The notes: generated by a model from the letters alone, not told the origin. Counted from the stretch's first letter, positions 20,409 through 30,505 are shown. The stretch is 64,000 bases of DNA from Chaetoderma sp. LZ-2023a (GCA_034401795.1 CM067366.1:80569220-80633219), one strand, 5' to 3'. Program-made: numbers and translations.

Positions 20409-21229
20409 TTAATCTTTAATGGTAGAAATCGGTCAAGAAACTCAAAATGTTTACTTACTATAGGCTTTGTAGCTACAGTCCATTTACAGGCAAAGAGACG
20501 ATCTTTAAATTCACCACTAGAATGACTGGCTCTGTTATAGATTCAAGCCATTCCAGTGATAAATTTTCAAAATCATTTGTTGGCCGGCAAATGTGCATTT
20601 CTCAAGCTCACGACAGACACCAGTTTTGGCAGGCTTGACCATTAATGGGGTAAGAATGACTCGCATGTTAAGCCAGTCATTCCCATTATAAATTTGCAAA
20701 AATAGTCTCGGACATAAAATGGACATTTACCAAGCAGAAGTTTAGATTTTCTTGACTAATTATTAACCCTTTAAGCCTTAAATTTGTTCAAGAAAATTTC
20801 TATTTTCTCATAGGAAATTTCCATTCACAAACCAAGAGATTATTTTTACAAATTTACCACCAGAATGACTGGCTTGGTTATCGAGTCAGTCATTCCAATG
20901 GCAAATTTTTGAAAATGATTTTCAAGCCGGGTCTGTAAATCAGCATTTTCCAAGACCACAGCTTAAGGGTTTTTTGGCTGGCTTGGGTGTACACCCTTTA
21001 ACAGTCATATCGGCTAAAACTGGCCTCTGTTATGGTATTGTGGAATGTCCATTTACAGGTCAAGAGAATAGAAATTTTGAAAATTTACCACTGGAATGAC
21101 TGGCTCGGTTATCGAGCCCGTCAATCCGGTGATAAATTTTCAAAAATTTTATTCTCTTGGCCTGTAAATTGACATTCAATAGTCAGATATTAAAACTTTC
21201 TTGACCAAATTTGACCATTAAAGGATTAA
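20409..21229. mobile_element. Four successive family A MITEs
   Basis: The copies span about 20,409-20,653, 20,650-20,766 (one arm only), 20,763-20,992 and 20,993-21,229. Neighbours meet at a TTAA or its remnant (20,763-20,766 and near 20,996). Each keeps the GACTGGCT...GAGCCAGTC core or a derivative. The last two have opposite outer-arm order, showing both orientations. Confidence 0.75.
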
Positions 21230-21423
21230 ACAGTTAATAAAGAAGATATTTTGAGATTGTTGTCATACATCTGCTGATCGAGATTACATTAAGTGAAGCA
21301 CCGTACTATAGAGTACAGCTCAGAAATAACCCAACATGTTTCAAAAACAAATTAAAATTCTGCCGATTTTTTTTCTTAATTTAAATGACAAATTCTTAAA
21401 TTCTTTACGACAAAATTTTACTC

Positions 21424-21487
21424 TGAAAATTTTGAAATTAATTTGACTGCAATGGCTTCCAGTCAAATTAATTTCAAAATATTTAAC
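21424..21487. repeat. Family B hairpin, short
   Basis: TGAAAATTTTGAAATTAATT and AATTAATTTCAAAATATTTA are nearly perfect arms around a 13-base loop. Confidence 0.7.
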
Positions 21488-21626
21488 AATTTTCCTGTAT
21501 GGTTACATTGAAAATGACATATATGGAATTCATAAGTGAAAGGATTAGGGCAGCAATGGTTCTCAATCACTTTATTAAGTCCAAAATACTCAACAGAACA
21601 TTTCTTACATCGTGTTCAAAATTGTA

Positions 21627-21866
21627 TTAACCCTTTAATGGTCATACTGGCCAAAACCGGACTCTGTTATGGTCTAATTGAATGTCCATTTACAGGTCAA
21701 GAGAATACAATTTTTCAAAATTTACCCCTGGAATGACTGGCTTGATAACCGAGCCAGTCATTCCAGTGATAGATTTTCAAAAATTGTATTCTCTTGGCCT
21801 GTAAATGGTCATTCAATAGGCGGATATTTAAACTTTCTTGACCAAATTTCACCATTAAAGGGTTAA
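21627..21866. mobile_element. Family A MITE, best-preserved example (240 bp)
   Basis: Left edge TTAA-CCCTTTAATGG, right edge CCATTAAAGGG-TTAA, so terminal inverted repeats of at least 11 bp are flanked by a TTAA duplication. The inner palindrome arms (TTGAATGTCCATTTACAGG ... CCTGTAAATGGTCATTCAA) are almost perfect around GATAACCGAGCC. It ends about 100 bp past the mrpl30 stop codon. Confidence 0.85.
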
Positions 21867-21964
21867 CTAACATGTTTCTGTTTATGTATTGGAAACAAGT
21901 TAACTTATTTATGAGCTTCACTGTACACAAAAGATAGTCTCTTTAACAGGCTTGTCAACTCTCC

Positions 21965-22357
21965 TCACCACCATGTGCGGTCAGCACCGATATTATGATT
22001 ACCTTTGTATCGAAACTCCTTACCATCCTGATTAAGTCTATATGTGTACTGCGGAGCAAAATACTCCTCGTTTAAGTTAAGGTTATTTAAAATAAGCTGC
22101 AAATATGTCTTTAAGACGTCTTCATCTAATCTCCATTTGACCGCTTCAGGATCGTGCTCCGTCGTGACATTTATCGCGTCAACACTTTTCTTAACAATAA
22201 ACTCTCCCTTCTTATTCAAATAACAATGTCCGTAGTCTTCTTTAGATTTGGGGAGTCCATGTGGAAAGGTAATCGGTACAATTGTAACGAGATGTTTCAC
22301 GGTCATCAGTTTTTCATTTATCCTCGGAGTGTTTTTCTGTATTACAACCTTATCTAG
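21965..22357 (-). CDS. mrpl30: Mitochondrial ribosomal protein uL30m (MRPL30), last coding exon
   Basis: uL30m is a protein of the large subunit of the mitochondrial ribosome. This exon encodes 130 residues and a stop at 21,965-21,967. It starts after a strong acceptor (polypyrimidine-CACAG, AG at 22,359-22,358) in phase 0. NTPRINEKLMTVKHLVTIVP then FPHGLPKS and a CYLNKKGEFIV segment match the second half of animal MRPL30 (in the human protein, a VNAKLKVVKHL stretch then LPQGLP). The C-terminal extension of about 75 residues, rich in Tyr, Asn and Trp (ends ADRTWW), is longer than in the human protein. No stop or frameshift is seen. It joins in frame to the exon at 23,952-24,209. Confidence 0.9.
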   Translation of the reverse strand, partial: LDKVVIQKNTPRINEKLMTVKHLVTIVPITFPHGLPKSKEDYGHCYLNKKGEFIVKKSVDAINVTTEHDPEAVKWRLDEDVLKTYLQLILNNLNLNEEYFAPQYTYRLNQDGKEFRYKGNHNIGADRTWW

Positions 22358-22946
22358 CTGTGAAAAAAAAATAACAGGCATGACAATTATCTCTATGCGT
22401 AAAAACAACAACAATAATAAACAAGAGGCCCAAGAGCCTGGACCATAAAACTTAATTTCTTAAAATAGATAAAAAAAAAGTGGTGGTTTGTAAATAGTTT
22501 AGTCTTTAGCGCTGGTCAGAATTGTTGAGTGGTGGTCAATCCATTTCAATGCTGACCAGTGTTAGCAGAACCATGCCATTTCCTTCCCACTTAAAGAGGC
22601 TTTATCTGATCTGGACGCTTTTTGAGGTCTTAGCTGACAAAAATAACCCATTTTGTAGGCCATCAAAACAGACGACGGAAAGGGTTAATCCAGACTGGTA
22701 CCTGGCTCCAGTTTCTGCAATGGTCATTCATTGAATCAGGTACAGACAAACTATAGTTAACTATACAGCATTCGGTTGGGCACAGCAAATGCACATGTTC
22801 AGTAAACCAGAAAACCGACTAGGGTTAGCCAGTCGAACTTGACCAATTTTATATATTAATTCACGAAGCAATTAAAATCAAATTCACAATTTAATTGAGA
22901 TGTGATCATACTCATTCAAAACCAAAAAACAAAGTCTGTTTAAATA

Positions 22947-23155
22947 CATTAATGATGGAGCTGGCCAAAATGCTGTGAGTAAGCCCATTTGCAAGTGAGG
23001 AAAGAAGACGATATTTTCAAAAAGCTAGCAGCAGAATTGCTGATGAGCCAGTTATCCCAGCGGTACATTTTCAAAAATAATCTCTTGGCATACAAATGGA
23101 CATTTACTAACCAAAGGCTTTTGATTTTCCTGATCAATCTTGGCCATTAAACATT
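22947..23155. mobile_element. Family A MITE, diverged
   Basis: The arms CCCATTTGCAAGTGAGG and CATACAAATGGACATTTAC surround a weakened core (GATGAGCCAGTTATCC). The ends have lost the TTAA-CCC terminus. Confidence 0.6.
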
Positions 23156-23196
23156 TCAAATCCCTGAAAAAGTTAATTCATTATGATTTATAACTG

Positions 23197-23284
23197 ACGA
23201 ATATTTTTGAAATTAATATGAATTGAAACCATTGATGCCAAAGGCAGCAATGGCTTCCAATTCCAGTCATATTAATTTCAAAAC
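23197..23284. repeat. Family B hairpin
   Basis: GAATATTTTTGAAATTAATA and TATTAATTTCAAAACAT arms enclose ACCATTGATGCC / GGCAGCAATGG. Confidence 0.7.
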
Positions 23285-23346
23285 ATGAAGTTTCCTGTTT
23301 GTTTGCCATGAGACTGAGATATGAGGAATTTATTGGTTAAACCCTT

Positions 23347-23577
23347 TTAACCCTAAAATTTGTACATGAAAATTTTAATTTCCTCATCAAAAATATTCAT
23401 TTGCAGAGCAAGAAATTTTTTTGAAAATTAAATTCCTAGAATGACTGACTGGCTCGGGTATCGAGCCAGTCATTCTAGAGATAAATTTTCAAAAATCATC
23501 TTCCCTTGGCATTTGATTGGTTTGTAAATGGGCATAATCAAGTCCACTGAAAAAGCCATTTTTGGCCGGCTGCAATG
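23347..23577. mobile_element. Family A MITE
   Basis: It starts TTAACCCTAAAATTTG. The core GACTGGCTCGGGTATCGAGC is flanked by TAGAATGACT/AGTCATTCTA. Confidence 0.7.
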
Positions 23578-23772
23578 CACTTACCACTCTGATGTCAATA
23601 TTCTATCTTTTACAGAGTCAATATCAAAGAAACTGGTGTACAGTTTTCAACAATTTTGGTGGAAGATGTTGCTGTCTACGACAGCACCATCTCCCACCAA
23701 ATTTGCTGAAAAATGAACAGTTCATCTTTTAATTTAATTTGAAAATTTCAACTTTTGAGTGGTAAGGGTTAA
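23578..23772. mobile_element. Family C hairpin MITE, second copy
   Basis: The palindrome at 23,643-23,713 (TTTTCAACAATTTTGGTGG ... CCACCAAATTTGCTGAAAA) is centred on GCTGTCTACGACAGC, the inverse of the copy at 1674-1869. It ends GGTAAGGGTTAA, sharing that TTAA with the next family A element. Confidence 0.72.
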
Positions 23773-23937
23773 CACTCATATCAGCCAAAAATGTCCATTT
23801 GCAGACCTAAAGAAGACTATTTTTGAAAATTTACAGATAAATTTTCAAAAATAGTCTTCTCTTGGTCTGCAAATTGACATTTTCTTTGAAAAAATTGAAA
23901 TATTTCTTGAAGAAATTCAAGGCGTAAATGGCTAAAT
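23769..23937. mobile_element. Family A MITE lacking the central loop
   Basis: It starts TTAACACTCATATCAGCC. ACTATTTTTGAAAATTTAC turns directly into its complement GATAAATTTTCAAAAATAGT, so the GACTGGCTC centre is deleted. Confidence 0.7.
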
Positions 23938-23951
23938 AACTAAAAACTTAC

Positions 23952-24209
23952 AGGTCCATCCAGCCCAAGTTCTCTCATGGTAAACTTCTCCCAATAAGGC
24001 CTCTTTGTCAACGTCTTAATGCGATATACCATATGCAGCTTAGCTGGTGGTGTGTCCTGTTCTGGTTTCCGTTTCCCTTCACGCTTAGGAAGCTCTCTGT
24101 CTAGGACTGGACGTGCCCATGTTGTGTCTCTGTCTGCTTTCTGCTGGTATGTAATGCTGCATCGTATTGGTATTATCCTCACAGCCCTCACAGGAAGCAA
24201 TCTCAAGGC
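23952..24209 (-). CDS. mrpl30: Mitochondrial ribosomal protein uL30m (MRPL30), internal coding exon
   Basis: This exon encodes 86 residues in phase 0, bounded by an acceptor (AATCCAG, AG at 24,211-24,210) and a donor (GTAAG from 23,951). The start is basic (LRLLPVRAVRIIPIRC), as expected for the end of a mitochondrial targeting segment. The uL30 signature KLHMVYRIKTLTKRPYWEK and then ELGLDG follows, matching human KLHIVTRIKSTRRRPYWEK. No ATG lies in frame, because a TAA occurs five codons upstream. The start codon must therefore be in another, short exon further upstream (beyond 24,209 on the plus scale), which I could not locate. Confidence 0.9.
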
Positions 24210-24232
24210 CTGGATTGAATATTAAATAGATA

Positions 24233-24446
24233 TTAACCTTTTATTCCTCAAATTTGTTTTCAATTTTCCAACATAAAATGTCCATTTGCAGACCAAGAGA
24301 AGATTGTTTTGGAAAATGGCTTGGTTACTGAGCCAGTCATTCTTGTGCTAAATCTTCACAAAAAATCTTCTCATGGTCTGCAAATGGACATTTTGCAAGA
24401 CCACTGCAGATGAGATTTTTTGTCAGCTTGAGTGTTAAAGGGTTAA
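24233..24446. mobile_element. Family A MITE beside an mrpl30 splice acceptor
   Basis: It starts TTAACCTTTTATTCCTC and ends GTGTTAAAGGGTTAA, and its core GGCTTGGTTACTGAGCC is shortened. Its edge lies 22 bases from the AG of the mrpl30 acceptor, inside the upstream intron. Confidence 0.75.
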
Positions 24447-24482
24447 GATTCATCTTGTCTAAAATTTAATCACACTAGGGGC

Positions 24483-24608
24483 CCATTTTGGCGACTGACC
24501 GTGTCAGTGGTTCCACTGCCGTATATGAGCCAGAGGAAGGGTACGGGGCACCAGGCACGAACCGGGTTCGTGAACTTCACTGACGTAGTCAGTCGCCAAA
24601 CGGCGGCC
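24483..24608. repeat. Inverted repeat TTTGGCGACTGAC ... GTCAGTCGCCAAA
   Basis: Left arm TTTTGGCGACTGACCGTGTC AGTG and right arm CACTGACGTAGTCAGTCGCC AAA pair over about 24 bases with few mismatches. The interior is GC-rich, with CGAACCGGGTTCG as a second small palindrome. No family was assigned. It could be a small TIR element or the mrpl30 promoter area. Confidence 0.6.
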
Positions 24609-24719
24609 TAGATGTACAGAAGAGAATTATCAGGAATGAATCTTGCAAGTGCTGCATAACTTTGCATTACCCCCTTAAATTACAGTGTGTCAAGCTTCAA
24701 CTCACCTTTCCAGAGTACC

Positions 24720-25020
24720 CACCCATCATATGACGTCATAATGAACTGCGGGACGTGTAGAATGACATCATAATGAATGACGTCGATAAGTACGTCATGA
24801 ATGCATATTTGAAGATGGTCTATGCGTCGTTGTACATAGGCAGAAACAGCACCCAGTCAAGTTAGTTACAAAATATTCAACAGCTTCCCTGTATAGTTTT
24901 CAGGAAATTGATAGCTAGGGAATTCAGGGATCGATCAATCCCAACATGACGAGGTGTGGGTGGAGTTTAGCTAGTGATGGGCGGGGCATAGCTAAAAATG
25001 GAAAGGTCCACTAGATTGAT
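24720..25020. mobile_element. Family B long repeat, left hairpin arm missing
   Basis: A perfect TGACGTCA at 24,731-24,738 is followed by GCACCCAGTCAAGTTAGTTA, CAAAATATTCAACAGC, GGGATCGATCAATCCCAAC and GTGTGGGTGGAGTTTAGCTA, in the same order as the copies near 6.0-6.5 and 63.7-64.0 kb. Confidence 0.65.
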
Positions 25021-25089
25021 CGGTCGATGACACATCATCGCAAATCCCCACGTTCACCGCTTTGAACCTTTGACACCCCCCCCCCCACA

Positions 25090-26000
25090 ACCCACTCCCA
25101 GGGGCGGAGCCAAATATTCACATCCTTTTGCATTCCACATTGATATGGGTAACTGACATACTAAATTTGGTTGAATTCCATCCAACAGTGTCAGAGGAAT
25201 TACATTACAATCAATTTCATGACCTTTTTACCCCATCCCCATGCCTGTGGGCAGGGCCAAATCTGCATGTGCTCATGTACTCCACATTGATATGGGTAAT
25301 ACATAGACCAAATTTGGTTGAATTCCGTCCAATGGTTTCAGAGGAGCTACGTTACAATCAATTTCAGCAGGTTAAAATTTGACCTTTTGACACCACCCCC
25401 CCCCCCCCCCTGGGGCGGAGCCAAATCTAAATGGCCTCTTGCACTCCGCAGTCATATGGGTAACTCAGATATCAAATTTGGTTGAGTTCCATCTAATGAT
25501 TTCAGGAGTTACATTACAATCAATTCCATGACCTTTTGACCCCATCCCCTGGGGGCGGGGCCAAATGTAAATGCGCTCATCCACTCCACATTGATATCGG
25601 CAACTGACATACTAAATTTGGTTGAATTCCATCCAACAGTGTCAGAGGAGTTGCATTACAATCAATTTTTTTACCTTTTGACCCAACCCCCACCAACCCC
25701 AGGGGACGGGACCAAATGTGAATGAGCTCATGTACTCCACATTGATATGGGTAACCCACAGACCAAATTTGGTTGAATTCTGTTCAACGGTTTTGGAGAT
25801 GCGCTACAATCAATTTACACAGGTGAAAATTTGACCTTTTGATCCCTCCCCCCACCCCTTGGGGGCGGAGCCAAATCTAAATGGCATCTTACACTCCGCA
25901 ATCATATGGGTAACTCAGATATCAAATTTGGTTAAGTTCGGTCTAATGGTTTAAGAGGATTTGTGTTACAACTGATTTGACCTTTTGACCCCTGCCACCA
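25090..26000. repeat. Irregular tandem array of 140-164 bp units
   Basis: About six units, each with GGGGCGGAGCCAAAT, then CATTGATATGGGTAAC or CAATCATATGGGTAAC, CAAATTTGGTTGAATTC, and GTTACATTACAATCAATTT. The phrase ATATGGGTAA starts near 25,142, 25,289, 25,453, 25,593, 25,744 and 25,903. Poly-C tracts separate units. A further unit follows the hAT insertion at 27,600-27,740. Confidence 0.85.
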
Positions 26001-26008
26001 CCCCCTGG

Positions 26009-27599
26009 CAGGGTTGGAATTTCCCGGGAAATACTAGTATTTCCCAGGGCAGTGGGAAATAATGGGAAATACTCAAATATCAGGTGTCAAATTTATATAT
26101 TTGACTTCATCGATGTTTATCATGCTTAGGAAAAGACTGACAAGCATTAGTAAATATCATATAGTGACATACATGTATTATGCATAAGTTGGGAACATAG
26201 TCCTCTAACTGCTAAAGCAACACCACAACAGACAAAACTCAACATCCAATGAAATACCATTATAATTTTATAGATCTGCATGGAGTCCAGTAGACCTATA
26301 CAATTACCTACCTAATAATAAAAGTTTTTGACTACTGTCAGAACATGCAGTGTAAACTTTACTTCGGAGGTCTACTTATTGCTGTGTACTTGCCTAACCC
26401 TTTAGCACTCAAGTCGGTGAAAAATAGTTTCTGCAGTAGTCTTTGATAAATGTCCATTTGCGGACCAAGAGAAGACTATTTTTGAAAATTTACCACTGGA
26501 ATGACTCGCTTGATAACTGAGACAGTCATTCCAGTAGTAAATTTTCAAAAAAAGCCTCTTGATCTGAAAATATATATTTTCTATGAGATAATTGAAATTT
26601 GCGTGACCAAATTTGAGTGTTAAAAGGTTAAATAACTACATGTGCTTCACTCTCTGGGATGTCATTATATCTAAGTTGGTGCTATGATGACTGAATACAT
26701 TTCATTCTGAAGTTGCAGAAATGTAAAAATTGTATTTGCTATTTAAAGCTGAAATCTATAGAATATGTTGAAAATAATGAGAAAGTCTGTGTTTTTAATC
26801 AGCCACATTGTAGCATGTAATAGTATAAATACTAAATAGTACATAATATTAGTATATAATCGTATATAACAGAATGAAATGTGTTGCCATCTCAATCAGT
26901 TAATCCCCAATTAGAGACCTTGCTGGCTTTCCATTGTGGGACAATATCACACATGCATATGAGCCAAGTGTGGGAGACAGCCTAGCCCGGAGCATTGATT
27001 TACATACATGTAGAAATCTGAGGCTAACTAAATAGACAATACTTGTAGATACATGTACATGTACCAGCAGCTGTTTGGTAATCTAAGCTTAGATCTCTAT
27101 TTTAAATCAATATTCTGATCAGCTGAGAATTCAAGGCAGTATAATGGATTTGTATTGTATGGCACAATGTGTACAGCATGCTAATGTATTGTATATCAGT
27201 TTAGGTAAACCATTCATGACATAAACGTTTCTTAATATTATGAAACTATTTTACTGGAAGCTGTTGTTGCAGCCTCTACTGAAAATGCTTTCTAAAAATT
27301 CCACCATCATTGTTTGTGCAATAAATAGTAGGTGTTGTATCTGCTATGTAGAATTGAAAAGGCTATAGATATTCTATGATGTGCCTATATTGCCTATTTG
27401 ATCTCATATGTCAACCTGTATTAGATATACATGTAGGCCTCTATATTAGCCCCTCTGATTAATATATCTAAGATATTTAGTTTAAAATTTACCATTTCTG
27501 ATGAGTAGTGGAGTATTTCCCAGTATTTCCCGCTTTTTGGAGTGTTTCCCGGAATTTCCTGCCAGTATTTCCCACGCTGGGAAATTGCTGCCAACCCAG
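26009..27599. mobile_element. Non-autonomous hAT-like element (1,591 bp)
   Basis: The left end is CAGGGTTGGAATTTCCCGGG and the right end, reverse-complemented, is CTGGGTTGGCAGCAATTTCC. Both carry subterminal GGGAAATACT repeats in inverse orientation. The flanks are CCCCCTGG (26,001-26,008) and CTCCCTGG (27,600-27,607), an 8-bp target duplication with one mismatch. CAGGG ends and 8-bp duplications define hAT. The interior has no transposase and hosts a family A MITE. It interrupts the tandem array, which resumes on its far side. Confidence 0.8.
26394..26631. mobile_element. Family A MITE nested in the hAT element
   Basis: CTAACCCTTTAGCACTC to GTGTTAAAAGGTTAA, with the typical GACTCGCTTGATAACTGAG core and GGACCAAGAGAAGACTA arm. 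Confidence 0.75.
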
Positions 27600-27900
27600 C
27601 TCCCTGGGGGTGGAGCCAAATCTAAATATTGTCTTGCAAAGTGGAATCACATGGGTAACCCACATACCAAATTTAATTTAATTACACCCAATGGTGTGGG
27701 AGGAGATTGCGTGATGGACAGACGGACGGAGGCGATTACAATATCCCCAATGTTTTTTCAAAACGTGGGGATAATTAATTACATTCACAAAATGGGGTAA
27801 TTGTAGTTTAATTGAACGTTTTGCAGGGTAATTGCAATTAATTACTTTGGCAATGCAATTGCCCCATGTCTGATCTAGACTGTAAAGTAGACATGGCATG
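27600..27900. repeat. Last tandem unit and an AT-rich repeat end
   Basis: 27,600-27,740 is one more unit of the array, ending in GGACAGACGGACGGAGGCGA. After it, TAATTGCAATTAATTAC and GGCAATGCAATTGCCCCATG form a short inverted, repeat-like end of an unidentified element. Confidence 0.6.
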
Positions 27901-27949
27901 ACATAAGCTGTAAGGATGCTATGGGAAACTTTAGCTGAGAGTCCATTGT

Positions 27950-28557
27950 AGCCATGCAGACCGATGCCATTGAGGTTATAGAAGGTTGTATTGAAACATG
28001 GTATAATCAAGGTTCTAAACACTTTAATACATCTACCTCAAGCCTGAAAATAGCTGCTAAGAAAGATTACTACATTAACTGGTTAGAACTTATCAACAGT
28101 GACCCTAAACCAACATCTTGCTCAGGCTCTGAATTGAGGACATACACAATTTTCATACAAAACTTTTGTATTGAAAATTATCTTCTAATGGAAAAGAACT
28201 AATAACAAGTGCAGAAATATCACGAAGCTTTGTAAAAGCGCACATACATTACACATAGACACACAAAATTCCCAAGGTTCCAGCTAGTTTACAGTTTTGC
28301 AAAATGTGCAATTTAGGCTTGGTAGAAGACTAGACAAATTTTATAATGCATTGTCCGTGCCACACAAATGAGAGAGAAGACCTTTTCAGCAAACTGAGTC
28401 AATTTACAAACTTTGGTGCCCTCAGCGATAACAGCAAATTTGTATTTGTAATGTCCTACAATAATGGTGACGCCGAAGTCATGAAGCTCATCTCAGGTTA
28501 CATCGACACCTGCCTATCAGCTCGCCAGAACATCCTAACTCCCCTTGTCACCACTTA
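27950..28557 (+). pseudogene. C-terminal tail of a LINE-type ORF2, degraded
   Basis: Frames show KDYYINWLELINSD and SELRTYTIF, then (after stops) CKMCNLGLVED and, past an in-frame TAG, NFIMHCPCHTNEREDLF, LSDNSKFVFVMS and a C-terminal helix. The order of a Trp-containing helix, a Cys-rich knuckle, a HCP-x-R box and an LSD-K-F helix is typical of the region after the reverse transcriptase in several LINE clades. The RT itself is absent and at least two stops interrupt it. Confidence 0.6.
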
Positions 28558-28567
28558 AATCTCTGCC

Positions 28568-28963
28568 CGGGATAGAAATAAATGAAAAGATCTAGTTGCC
28601 CTGCAGCCAACCGATGTCATTTCATGTATTTTCAGGTTGCCCATGGCAGATTAAGGTTGCCCTTATAGGTTAAGCTAAAGAACAAAGGAAATTAGAATCA
28701 CCATTGTTTTGTCAAGTAAATTCTGAAGTATGGCCACAATTAATTAGAAATGGCATTAAGCATACCGGTTACACTTTCGAATAATTAAATAAATAAATGA
28801 GTTAAAAGGAAACGAGTTAGTTAGTAGCTATCAAAAACACAGTATAGTATTAGTCTGAGTATTTATCATGGGTGCCCTGTGTACAATTAACAGCTAAAGC
28901 TAAGTTGCCCTATTGAAACTTAGGTTGCCCCGGCAACAGGGCAAATGGACATTTCAATCCCTG
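28568..28963. mobile_element. Short hAT-like MITE (tentative)
   Basis: The left end CGGGATAGAAATAAATG and the right end (reverse complement CAGGGATTGAAATGTCC) are similar. The interior is rich in AGGTTGCCC. The flanks TCTCTGCC and TCTGCCAT share only part of an 8-bp duplication. Confidence 0.4.
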
Positions 28964-29239
28964 TCTGCCATAAATCACATTGATCATTGTGTACACTGGG
29001 TCTGCTCCTCTCTGCTTATTCCAGCAAGCCTGATCATTTACTGTTTTCAGTCACCACTGTACTGTAGTACATAAGTCGGGATATAGTGATGTTTAGGTTT
29101 GTTGGACCTTGCAGAGAGGAATCGGCCAAACAACAGCAACAACAAAAAAATTAGTTAATATACCTTTAACCCAATCTCTGAAACATGGGTGCATACAGTT
29201 TCTATATATTGTATGTACATATTATATATATGATTACTG
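28964..29239. other. No recognisable feature
   Basis: Sequence between the MITE and the 3' end of the minus-strand LINE. An (AAC)n-rich patch lies near 29,130. Confidence 0.4.
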
Positions 29240-30505
29240 TATTCTGCGGCTGTCGTAGTAGAAACATCCTACAGCTGCAATCAGCCCTTCTTCGCTTTTG
29301 CCACTGTGTCTTGTCCTCAGCAGAAATCCTTAGGTTCCTCAGGTCCATCCTTGACTTGAGTGTACCGAGTCTTGCTTTCTTGAGGTCACCTCACAGCACG
29401 CTTAGCAGATTTATGCAATGACGTCCTCTCCTGGCTCTGTATTTGTTGGCTCTGAGTAGGGTGAATTCCAAGGCTCTACACATCTTGTATAGTGCATCGT
29501 TGGAAATTATGCTGTCTGGCCATCGATGTCCAGTGATGGTGCGTAGGTGTTTGCGGTGGCAGGCATCGAGTTAGTCTAGAACTGCCTTTGGAGCTGCCCA
29601 GCTGTTACAGTCATACAGCATCAAGGATATGCAGGTTGCATTGTATAAACAAGCCTCTTTATCAAGGGCATCGTTGATCTACAAATCCATAGTTTCCAGA
29701 AGGACTGGAAAGCTATGTTCCCCATGACGCAGCGTGCAGAAATGTCATCAGTACTGCAAAGCAGTGAGCCCAGGATTTTACTTTTCCTCCATGGCTCGCC
29801 GCCACGAAGTGGGTCACTTTCTACAGTTTCATGCTTTGTCGATAGGTATATGTGGGTGAACTCTGTTTTGGATTCATTCATAGAGTTTCTCAATTTTTAG
29901 TTTGCTTGCATCTATTGGGAGAAGTTCGTCAAGGGGTTCTTTTCCTCGTCTATGAAGTCCACATCGTCAGCATATTCCATCTCTAGCGGCATGCCCAGTA
30001 TTGACACTGGGGGGTTTGGTCTTGTGGAACTTTCCCGCACAGATTTCAATGCGGCAGCAAGGTAGCAGGTGAAAAGCACCGGAGATAGACCATCTCCCTG
30101 TAGGGAGCCAATTGATGTCTCAAACTCTACAGACTTCACTGACTTGATTCGTACTCTCAGCTTGGTGTCTGCAAGCAGTAGTCTCACTAGTCGTAGCTCA
30201 TCTCCATTGCAACTGGCCTGGCATAGTACATCTAGGATCTTTGAGCGTTTAATTGTGTCGAAGGCTTGTGACATGTCAATGCCCATTTTGTGGAATCCCA
30301 GTGTTTGGACATGACTACCGACACAAGCATGCGTTGAGCCCATACAATGTCCACGCAGCTGCGTCCACGTTTGAAGCCACTTTGACATGATCTGGTGAAG
30401 TAATCGATCTTGTCTTGTATGCGGCATAGAGTAACATTGGACAGGATTTTCTGTATGCTGTTGAGGAGCACAATGGGCCACAGATTGGCTGGGGGCCCCG
30501 GTGAC
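29240..30505 (-). pseudogene. Non-LTR (LINE) reverse transcriptase fragment
   Basis: 5'-truncated ORF2. The motifs in order are GIDMSQAFDTIKRSKIL (near 30,290), GSLQGDGLSPVLFTCYL (near 30,100) and the catalytic EYADDVDFID (YADD at 29,963-29,974). In another frame past 29,900 comes the C-terminal thumb region, with WRKSKILGSLL then AFQSFWKLWI and CNSWAAPKAVLD. The frame breaks near 30,340 and 29,900, and there is an in-frame stop near 29,575. The 5' limit is about 30,505, where the sequence becomes AT-rich. The left edge of the large duplication (29,298) falls inside this fragment. Confidence 0.88.

Larger units (their letters stand above)
22358..23951 (-). other. mrpl30 intron, filled with hairpin repeats
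   Basis: A 1,594-bp intron with donor CCT|GTAAG (GT at 23,951-23,950) and acceptor CACAG at 22,362-22,358. About half of it is hairpin elements: family A at 22,947-23,155, 23,347-23,577 and 23,769-23,937, family B at 23,197-23,284, family C at 23,578-23,772. The stretch 22,415-22,440 (AAACAAGAGGCCCAAGAGCC) matches the end of the 4.2-5.1 kb repeat, inverted. Confidence 0.85.

Noticed and set aside
24204..24206. TTG as the start codon of mrpl30
   Set aside because: A good splice acceptor lies directly upstream and animal nuclear genes rarely start at TTG. A further 5' exon is more likely.
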